Assembly (NCBI GenBank): GCA_017526585.1
Contig: JAFXRC010000073.1
Location: 1 to 64,000 of the forward strand
Direction: 5' to 3'
Source of the DNA: Fibrobacter sp.
GTDB lineage: Bacteria; Fibrobacterota; Fibrobacteria; Fibrobacterales; Fibrobacteraceae
DNA: 64,000 nt
Below the pieces are notes generated by a model. The model searched no databases. It had not been told where the DNA came from and was given only the letters and a program-made list of their open reading frames with translations. Below, piece by piece: positions 57,931-64,000 of the stretch (positions within the stretch are counted from its first letter, which is position 1; each line of letters begins with the position of its first letter). The position numbers and the translations under genes were made by a program.

Positions 57931-59103
57931 TTACCCATTCCAATTAGGGTCAACTTCGTACATAATCACATTGACCCAGTACAGAACATCCTTGAACTTG
58001 ACATATTTGGCAGTTGCGTTTTCCGGTTCAATCAGGAATTCGATTTTATCAAAGTTGCAAATGCAATTGGTCACACCGGTTTCATCGTAATAGTCAAGCA
58101 TCAAGGTATCGCCGACCATCTTCTGAGAAACCTTCGCGTCTATTCCGCAATAGTCCATCACATTTTCCAAGGTCAAGACTGTCATACCGTTCATGTAAGT
58201 AATCTGCCTTGCTTCGGGAAGGTCAGAGACTGCACTTTTTGTAACAGGCTTTACGGCAAGGTCATTATCCATGCATTTGCCTCGCGCATAGCCGTTCAAC
58301 TCCAAATCCGTCGGGGTCGATTCAGGAATGCTATCTTGTTCCTGGGTAACCGAATCTCCAACAACCGGAGACTGATCCTTTACAATCTCCATCCTGTTAC
58401 CCATGTCATCACCATTGACGAAAACTAAGAGCGTTGCGTTTGTAAACGCGGGGGTCGCCGCGATTTTGAAGATCACTCGAGACTGACAGCGGCATTCGTT
58501 TTCGACAGCAGATGAGTCGAGAGCCAGATTCATATAGAGAGTATCACCGGATGCGGTAATTTCTGCGCTGCTGACGGGCGTTTGCCAAACCATGCTCTTC
58601 GTGCCGCTAATAGCCATGCACGACAGGGACACGTTTTCCACGATAATTGCCGCCGAATCGGAAGTTTCATTCAGAGTCATATAGGCAACCGGCGGGAGTG
58701 CCCCATCGGAAACCGGGCGCTGACAGGAAGCGCCCTCAGGACATTCGCCACCATCGAGAAACTCACTTGAACCGGTTTTGAGACAGGTACCAAAAACATC
58801 GTCAGCTACCTGGACATTTTTTTCCGTCTGCGATGAGGAAGACACCGGAGCATCCCCAGAAGAGCTCAATTCGTGAACATCCGCAGAAGAACTAGATTCA
58901 GGGGTTTCTACTGCAGAAGACTTTCCGCTTGCCACGCTGGACGAATAGATATTCACCTTGCAGCATGTGGTATCTGGCGGCAACTCATTTTCCAGGTTCG
59001 TTGGTTCATCACCGGAGGTGTTCTCCGGAGCAGACGAAGAATCATCGCCACAAGCCCAAAGCATCAGCGAAAGTATCGCGCTACCGACAAGGAATTTCTT
59101 CAT
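57931..59103 (-). CDS. Lipoprotein with Ser-rich linker and duplicated domain
   Basis: This 390-residue protein has a lipoprotein signal (AILSLMLWAC, Cys 18) and a Ser/Asp-rich linker (residues 20-95). Two similar beta-rich domains follow: one with SAAIIVENVSLSCMAISG and ENECRCQSRVIFKIA, the other with VLTLENVMDYCGIDAKVS and VTNCICNFDKIEFLIE. The matching cysteines (one in each N-V-x3-C and a C-x-C pair) suggest an internal duplication with conserved disulfides. I know no family. The layout is that of a Fibrobacter surface lipoprotein. It is a single gene. Confidence 0.68.
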   Translation of the reverse strand: MKKFLVGSAILSLMLWACGDDSSSAPENTSGDEPTNLENELPPDTTCCKVNIYSSSVASGKSSAVETPESSSSADVHELSSSGDAPVSSSSQTEKNVQVADDVFGTCLKTGSSEFLDGGECPEGASCQRPVSDGALPPVAYMTLNETSDSAAIIVENVSLSCMAISGTKSMVWQTPVSSAEITASGDTLYMNLALDSSAVENECRCQSRVIFKIAATPAFTNATLLVFVNGDDMGNRMEIVKDQSPVVGDSVTQEQDSIPESTPTDLELNGYARGKCMDNDLAVKPVTKSAVSDLPEARQITYMNGMTVLTLENVMDYCGIDAKVSQKMVGDTLMLDYYDETGVTNCICNFDKIEFLIEPENATAKYVKFKDVLYWVNVIMYEVDPNWNG

Positions 59104-59221
59104 AACAGTCTCCTTTATTCTCTTTAAATATAAACAAAAACGTCCCGACTATGACAGGCGGGGCGAAAATCTACGCAAATGCGCATTTTCAGGTGTTTTT
59201 CGTCACGAACTAACGCAGTAT

Positions 59222-59962
59222 CTAGTCTATAGACAGTATCGCCCTAGCATTGGCGACCCTCTCCGGCGTAGGCGACTTGGTATCCTTAAGGGCGTAGTCA
59301 ATCCCCATCTGGTTGTACTTGGCAACTGCGAGAGAATGGTACGGCAACACATCCACCCTCTTGACATTGTGAAGCGTATCGATAAACTCGCGGGCGCGAT
59401 GCAGGTATTCATCGTTATCGCTAATACCCGGTACGAGCACATGGCGAATCCAGATAGGCTTTTCAATTTCGTCAAGGTAGCGGAACATGTCCAGGTTATG
59501 TTCGATACCGTAACCCGTCAGCTTCTTATGCTCTTCGGGATCGATAATTTTGAGATCTACCAACAGCAAGTCAGTACTTGCCATTAAGCGCTGAAACTTG
59601 CCGAAATAGGGGTCTGTCCGCACAAAGTTTACGCCAGAGGTGTCAATGCAGGTATTTACCCCGGCAGCCTTCGCGAGCTCAAAAAACTCGATCAGGAAAT
59701 CCATCTGCATCAATGGTTCGCCACCGCTTACGGTAATGCCACCGTCTTTGCCCCAGTAGCTCTTGTAGCGGAGCGCCTTCTTGAGAAGGTCCTCGGCGGA
59801 AATATCAAACGCACCCTCCTTATCACCCTTAAAATCCCAGGTTTCGGGATTGTGGCAGAACAGGCAACGCATGGGGCAACCTTGCGTGAACACGACGAAG
59901 CGCACGCCCGGTCCATCGACCGAGCCAAATGTTTCGATTTTATTGATGCGTCCTAGAGTCAT
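59222..59962 (-). CDS. pflA: Pyruvate formate-lyase activating enzyme
   Basis: This 246-residue radical SAM enzyme installs the glycyl radical on pyruvate formate-lyase. The [4Fe-4S] motif is C-x3-C-x2-C in FTQGCPMRCLFCHNPETW (near residues 28-45), followed by GGITVSGGEPLMQ and CIDTSGV. Length matches PflA. It is alone: no pflB lies adjacent, although class III NrdG, a related activase, is encoded 3 kb away. It points to mixed-acid fermentation under anaerobic conditions. Confidence 0.92.
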   Translation of the reverse strand: MTLGRINKIETFGSVDGPGVRFVVFTQGCPMRCLFCHNPETWDFKGDKEGAFDISAEDLLKKALRYKSYWGKDGGITVSGGEPLMQMDFLIEFFELAKAAGVNTCIDTSGVNFVRTDPYFGKFQRLMASTDLLLVDLKIIDPEEHKKLTGYGIEHNLDMFRYLDEIEKPIWIRHVLVPGISDNDEYLHRAREFIDTLHNVKRVDVLPYHSLAVAKYNQMGIDYALKDTKSPTPERVANARAILSID

Positions 59963-60047
59963 ACATGCGCAAATATAACCATTCGAACTATTAAAAATTT
60001 ACACTATAACCCATCACATAGCCCCAAAAAAACATATATTGTGTCGA

Positions 60048-61367
60048 GTGAAAAAGTTTTCTGTAAAATTGGTTTGTGCGGCCATCCTTGTCGTTGGGGT
60101 AACGCTGTCGCATGCGATTACATCCATTCCCATCAACGGCATCAAGGCATCGGCGACCTTACCTGATGTAGGCCAGAACAATTTCCGCCCAGAAAACATG
60201 GTCATGAAGAACTATGTGCACCCCTTCTACCAAGTCTGGGGCGCAAAGTATAACGACAAGCCCATCACCTTGGAATTCCTGGTAGAAGCCCAGCGGCTCG
60301 ACCAGATAACCCTGTTCAACGGGTTCATGCGGGACTCGGCATCTTATGTGAACAACAGTCTCGCCAAGACCATCAAGATCTACCTGAACACCTCGGACAA
60401 CCTGGTCAAGGTGGCAACGCTTGCAAAGCCGAAATGGCACGGCTACAAGAAGCCCCACGCCGACATCATCCTTTTTGAAAAGCCGCTCAAGAACGTCTTC
60501 AAGATTATCATCGAGATCGACGACATTTACCCGGGAAAGCTTTACCCGAACGTATGCGTCGCCCTGGTCAAGTTCTGGGGATTCCCCAAGCTGCCGCGCA
60601 AGCCGAGAATTGGCCAGGTCACAGACGAACGCGATGGACAAAAGTACAGGACCGTCGACGTGGGTGACGACATCTGGATGGCTCAAGATTTGCGTTACAA
60701 AACTCCGGGCAGTAGGACCTTTACGGACCCTGCCGCAAAGAATCTAAAGATTCCATCGGATGCTGGTCTCGAATACCCCGAATCGGATCTCGACAAAATT
60801 TGTCCCGACGGCTGGCGACTTCCGAAGGCAGCCGAAATCGAGAAGCTGAAGACGGAACTTCCGAAGGACGCTTCCTACGACGACCTGTTCTCTACCGCCT
60901 ACCGCAGGCCCCTTTATTCCATACAGACCATCGGCAAGCTGAGTGGTTCCAAGGACTACTCCACCGATACGGAAGTGTTCTTCTACCCCACCAACGCAAC
61001 GGGGCTAAACATTTCCACCTTGACGCGCCGCTACTATGGCGGCGAATGCACCGAGGAGACCGGCGAAACCTTCGCTTTCGGTTCCTACTGGACCAAAGAC
61101 ACCAAGGACATCCCGCTTTGGCCGGACGAAGAGGGCAACGTGGAAATCAAGCACCTAAGGCATTACCGCTTTGGTGGTACCGACTACTGCGAAGCGATGC
61201 TGTGCCGTGAAGACTACCATTTCGTCCGCTGCATCATGGGCCGAGACGAAGAGCCCGAACCCGTAAACGCCGACAGCACCGACGTAGTCCCTGCAGACAG
61301 CGCCGCAACTGACAGCGCAGTTGCACCTGCCAACCAGGCGGAAGCAGATTCAGTAACCAGCCGCTAG
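60048..61367 (+). CDS. Secreted protein with discoidin-like N-terminal domain and FISUMP domain
   Basis: This 439-residue protein has a signal peptide (LVCAAILVVGVTLSHA). Residues about 25-175 look like the discoidin-type glycan-binding domain seen in NADase-type binding modules (ITLFNGFMRDSASYVNNSLA, TIKIYLNTSDNLVKVA, FKIIIEIDDIYPG). A FISUMP domain follows (RDGQKYRTVDVGDDIWMA, CPDGWRLPKAAEIEKL, SYWTKDTKD, FVRCIMG). The tail is Ala/Asp/Ser-rich. Start is uncertain: GTG 60048 gives MKKFSVKL, TTG 60039 is in frame, and neither has a clear ribosome site. The next gene follows after 12 bases. A surface carbohydrate-binding role is likely. Confidence 0.78.
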   Translation: MKKFSVKLVCAAILVVGVTLSHAITSIPINGIKASATLPDVGQNNFRPENMVMKNYVHPFYQVWGAKYNDKPITLEFLVEAQRLDQITLFNGFMRDSASYVNNSLAKTIKIYLNTSDNLVKVATLAKPKWHGYKKPHADIILFEKPLKNVFKIIIEIDDIYPGKLYPNVCVALVKFWGFPKLPRKPRIGQVTDERDGQKYRTVDVGDDIWMAQDLRYKTPGSRTFTDPAAKNLKIPSDAGLEYPESDLDKICPDGWRLPKAAEIEKLKTELPKDASYDDLFSTAYRRPLYSIQTIGKLSGSKDYSTDTEVFFYPTNATGLNISTLTRRYYGGECTEETGETFAFGSYWTKDTKDIPLWPDEEGNVEIKHLRHYRFGGTDYCEAMLCREDYHFVRCIMGRDEEPEPVNADSTDVVPADSAATDSAVAPANQAEADSVTSR

Positions 61368-61379
61368 CCCGATTTCCCT

Positions 61380-62357
61380 ATGGAAACCGCAACGACATTT
61401 CGCCATTTCCCGAAACTACTCGTTTTGGTTCTATTCTGCGCACCACTCGTTTTTGCCGAAACACCTGCAAGTGACACGCTTGTCTACGAACACGAAAACA
61501 CGCTTTCCATTGTAGGTCTGATCCTTCCGCACAATTCCCTAAAGAACTCAAAGACCCTGCACAACTGGCCGTTCTTTGCATTTGCGGCACCTTCGTGGAA
61601 TTCTATCTACAAGTGGCAAAAGCCTAGCGGCAAGTTAGCGACATTCAAGGGCTCTGCCGCCGGGGACGCCAACTTCGCCGGGCTCGGGGTAAAACTCGAT
61701 GTCGCCATAGAGCTGATTCACCTACTCGAGCTGGGACTTCAAGCAAATGGCGGGACCGCGCTCAACTACGGCGAAACATCTACCTTCATGGGCGTCTACG
61801 ACATCGAGAAAAAGGATTACCGCCAAGACATCATCTTTACGGAATACGCCTACGGCTTCACCTACAAGGGAGCCCTAACGCTCCCCCTTTTGGCTCTGCT
61901 CCCCAAGAGCGACTGGACCAAAGTCATCTTGAAGCTAACGGGAGAATACGCCTACTCCGGCTACACGGGCGCCAACGACGGCGAAGTCTGGAAAGCCGGC
62001 AACGGCAACATGGTCAACGGATTCCACTACAAGTGCGGCGGTACGCTCATCTACATGATGCCCTTCAAGCGCGTCCCCATGGCAATGCTTGCGGCTAACG
62101 TGAGCGGATTCAAGCACGCCTACGACTTCGACCCCGCCTACAAGGACTACAACCCCGGATTCAAGACTGTAAACATCGTCCCGATGCTCTCGTTCAAGGT
62201 AAACGATGTCTGGAACGGAATGCTCATGGCGGCCATTTCCAGAGACCGCCGTTTCAAAAACGACCGTTACAAATCAAGCGAAGAACTCCTACAAAAACAA
62301 GTAGGTGCGGAGTGGGACCTCCGCACCATCATGTGCATTTTCTCGAGAAAGTTCTAG
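61380..62357 (+). CDS. Putative outer-membrane or periplasmic protein, unknown
   Basis: This 325-residue protein has a signal peptide (LLVLVLFCAPLVFA). The mature sequence alternates aromatic and small residues in strand-like stretches (LDVAIELIHLLELGLQANGG, IFTEYAYGFTYKGALTLPLL, VILKLTGEYAYSGYTG, VNIVPMLSFKVNDVWNGMLM), fitting a beta-barrel. I recognise no family. It begins 12 bases after the discoidin/FISUMP gene, so the two are likely co-transcribed and may work together at the surface. Confidence 0.62.
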   Translation: METATTFRHFPKLLVLVLFCAPLVFAETPASDTLVYEHENTLSIVGLILPHNSLKNSKTLHNWPFFAFAAPSWNSIYKWQKPSGKLATFKGSAAGDANFAGLGVKLDVAIELIHLLELGLQANGGTALNYGETSTFMGVYDIEKKDYRQDIIFTEYAYGFTYKGALTLPLLALLPKSDWTKVILKLTGEYAYSGYTGANDGEVWKAGNGNMVNGFHYKCGGTLIYMMPFKRVPMAMLAANVSGFKHAYDFDPAYKDYNPGFKTVNIVPMLSFKVNDVWNGMLMAAISRDRRFKNDRYKSSEELLQKQVGAEWDLRTIMCIFSRKF

Positions 62358-62367
62358 TTTTTCCTGA

Positions 62368-62931
62368 CTATGCCAACGCAAGGTCCGGGCGAGCCTTCAT
62401 TTCGTCCAGCTGAATCTGATGAAGCACCACATGGCCTTCGACAAGGCTCTGCTGCACATCGATGATGCGCTGGTTCGTAGAACCCCTGAACTTGATCTCG
62501 AGCGACTTTTTGGCCATAATGAAAGGGCCGTCGATCAGGATATCCGCGAACGTCAAGAGTTCGAACAGCTCCGGACGTTCAGGCGAGAGTTCCATGAGGC
62601 GTTCATAGGTGTAGCCAGTAAAGATTACCAGGTTAAGTCCGCGTTCCTTGATTTCACGAGCCAAGGGAATCAAGGCTGCCGCCTGATCCATCGGGTCTCC
62701 ACCGCTGAAAGTGATACCGTCCAGCAGGGGGTTTTCCTCGATCATGTCGAGGATTTCGTCAATTTCAATAAAATGGCCCCCGTTGAAATCGTGGGTCTGC
62801 GGGTTCTGGCAGCCAGGGCAATGGTGATTGCAGCCCTGCGTAAAAATCGTCATGCGAATGCCGGGGCCATCGACAAAGGATTCGGGCTCAATTCCCGCAA
62901 TGCGAAGCCTCGGCTTTTCTTCTTCTTCCAT
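62368..62931 (-). CDS. nrdG: Anaerobic ribonucleoside-triphosphate reductase activase NrdG
   Basis: This 187-residue radical SAM enzyme generates the glycyl radical on NrdD. The cluster motif C-x3-C-x2-C is in FTQGCNHHCPGCQNPQTHDF (near residues 30-49), and SGGDPMDQAAAL and ESFVDGPGIRMTIF are typical. It lies six bases downstream of the 48-residue NrdD-tail gene, and its neighbours on the same strand are that gene and nrdD, the natural operon. Confidence 0.93.
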   Translation of the reverse strand: MEEEEKPRLRIAGIEPESFVDGPGIRMTIFTQGCNHHCPGCQNPQTHDFNGGHFIEIDEILDMIEENPLLDGITFSGGDPMDQAAALIPLAREIKERGLNLVIFTGYTYERLMELSPERPELFELLTFADILIDGPFIMAKKSLEIKFRGSTNQRIIDVQQSLVEGHVVLHQIQLDEMKARPDLALA

Positions 62932-62937
62932 AACGAC

Positions 62938-63084
62938 TTACACACCGTGCTTCACGCGATCGTTCACTTCGGCACGCTTGGCGTTGTTGAAGCGATCGAT
63001 GGTACCGACGAGGTAGCCCGTGATGCGGCGGATGCGTTCGAATCCGATTCCTTCACCATACTTGTGCAGTTCTTTTTCAGACAT
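62938..63084 (-). CDS. Small NrdD C-terminal (glycyl-radical) segment encoded as a separate gene
   Basis: ATG 63084, with AAGGAGA at 63098-63092, opens a 48-residue frame ending at TAA 62938. The peptide reads ERIRRITGYLVGTIDRFNNA, then KRAEVNDRVKH, which resembles the extreme C-terminus of class III reductases, where the radical Gly sits in an R-x2-G-Y-L segment. The main NrdD frame stops 25 bases upstream, after its cysteine cluster and before this part. A separate gene with its own ribosome site lies here, so the glycyl-radical segment seems to be a distinct polypeptide. It could also be a paralogous small protein. Confidence 0.7.
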   Translation of the reverse strand: MSEKELHKYGEGIGFERIRRITGYLVGTIDRFNNAKRAEVNDRVKHGV

Positions 63085-63109
63085 TGTTGATTCTCCTTAC
63101 TAGAAATTT

Positions 63110-64000
63110 TTAACGGATGCCCTTGAAGGCGGGCATACCCGGATAAAGTTTACGCAGTTCAGCCAGTTTTTCTTCGGAAATGGCGTGTCCATCGGTGCGT
63201 CCGCAGCGGGGGCAGCAGTCACCAATCACACCGACGAATCCGCAAACCGGGTCGCGGTCCACCGGATGGTTGATGGAACCGTAGCCGATTCCCACCTTCG
63301 CCATGTGGTGCACAATCTTTTCGAAGGCGTCCAGGTTCTGCGTCGGATCGCCATCGAGTTCGACGTAGCTGATGTGGCCAGCGTTGGTAAGCGCATGGTA
63401 TGGGGCTTCCAGAGAAAGCTTCTTGAAAGCGGAAATCTTGTAGTACACCGGCACGTGGAACGAGTTGGTGTAGTAGTCGCGGTCGGTCACGCCCGGAATG
63501 ATGCCGAACTTCTTCTTGTCCATACGCACGAAGCGACCGGAAAGGCCTTCGGCAGGTGTTGCAAGCAAGCTGAAGTTGAGGCCTAGGCGCTTGGATTCCT
63601 TGTCGCAGAATTCGCGCATGTGGCCGATAATCTTGAGACCCAGTTCCTGGGAAGCTTCGGATTCACCGTGGTGCTTGCCCGTAAGCATCACCAAGGTTTC
63701 TGCAAGGCCGATAAAGCCAATGGAAAGGGTACCGTGCTTGATGACTTCGCCCACGGTGTCTTCCCAGCCGAGCTTGTCGGAATCGATCCACACGCCCTGT
63801 CCCATGAGGAACGGGAAGTTCTTCACCTTGCGCTTGCTCTGCACCGCAAAGCGTTCCATGAGTTGGTCGCTCACAAGCTGCAGCATGCGGTCAAGTTCCT
63901 TGAAGAACAGGTCCACCGACTTCATCTTGATGGCAATGCGCGGAAGGTTGATGGAAGTGAAGCTCAGGTTGCCGCGACCATAAGAGATTTCGCGGGTCGG
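63110..64000 (-). CDS. nrdD: Anaerobic ribonucleoside-triphosphate reductase NrdD, C-terminal part (truncated by window edge)
   Basis: The frame enters from the right edge and runs 296 residues to TAA at 63110. Class III reductase marks include SYGRGNLSFTSINLPRIAIK, FIGLAETLVMLTGKHHGESE, LATPAEGLSGRFVRMDKKKF, YYTNSFHVPVYY and GHISYVELDG. The end carries a cysteine cluster (DPVCGFVGVIGDCCPRCGRT), the usual zinc site, then stops at AFKGIR without the G-Y-L glycyl-radical tail. That tail is encoded in the next frame at 62938-63084. The enzyme makes deoxyribonucleotides without oxygen. Its start lies outside the window. Confidence 0.9.
   Translation of the reverse strand, partial: PTREISYGRGNLSFTSINLPRIAIKMKSVDLFFKELDRMLQLVSDQLMERFAVQSKRKVKNFPFLMGQGVWIDSDKLGWEDTVGEVIKHGTLSIGFIGLAETLVMLTGKHHGESEASQELGLKIIGHMREFCDKESKRLGLNFSLLATPAEGLSGRFVRMDKKKFGIIPGVTDRDYYTNSFHVPVYYKISAFKKLSLEAPYHALTNAGHISYVELDGDPTQNLDAFEKIVHHMAKVGIGYGSINHPVDRDPVCGFVGVIGDCCPRCGRTDGHAISEEKLAELRKLYPGMPAFKGIR

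Overview
The window looks like chromosome of a Fibrobacter species (phylum Fibrobacterota, anaerobic fibre degraders). Evidence: two proteins with the Fibrobacter succinogenes major paralogous (FISUMP) domain, a fibro-slime protein, many lipoproteins with Ser-rich linkers, a GH116 glucosidase, an oxygen-sensitive class III ribonucleotide reductase with its activase, a pyruvate formate-lyase activase, and a complex I operon without NADH-oxidising subunits. I saw no tRNA, rRNA, CRISPR array, insertion sequence or prophage. Gene density is high and only one gene-free stretch exceeds 300 bases (37606-37924).

Left part (1-21.5 kb): mostly minus strand. It starts with an interrupted ubiD-like gene running off the edge, then SRPBCC, Dabb and glycosyltransferase genes and a CHC2/Toprim/RecA primase-helicase-like protein. 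A plus-strand island holds ruvC and two peptidoglycan peptidases (M15, MpaA), followed by pssA and a family 5 solute-binding lipoprotein. Next is an apparent five-gene operon (LysM protein, 38-residue membrane peptide, histidine kinase, OmpR-type regulator, TPR/beta-propeller protein). Then come a TrmA-like methyltransferase relative, a second primase/RecA-like protein, a TrmH methyltransferase, a membrane-anchored 5-formyltetrahydrofolate cyclo-ligase relative and RNase D.

Middle (21.6-37.6 kb): trpS, outer-membrane proteins, the fibro-slime protein, thrC, an NSS transporter, sufB, a DJ-1 protein, Hsp33, thrH and a YbjQ protein. Then comes a three-gene cluster of two paralogous cysteine-rich lipoproteins and a radical SAM/SPASM enzyme, which I regard as the best candidate for an undescribed system. 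Arrays of degenerate 7-bp repeats abut the start codons of the second lipoprotein, the radical SAM gene and nuoA. A nested set of inverted repeats follows at 37661-37769.

Right part (37.9-64 kb): a Rel/SpoT synthetase-hydrolase overlapping an unknown gene, then nuoA-BC-D-H-I-J-K-L-M-N with a fused nuoBC and no nuoEFG. After that come a minus-strand surface-protein operon with a FISUMP lipoprotein, the GH116 enzyme, further lipoproteins, pflA, a discoidin-like/FISUMP secreted protein with a downstream envelope protein, and nrdG, a 48-residue NrdD tail gene and nrdD running off the right edge. Together the set suggests a fermentative anaerobe that invests heavily in surface proteins, couples a non-NADH electron donor to ion pumping through the 11-subunit type of complex I, and relies on glycyl-radical enzymes.
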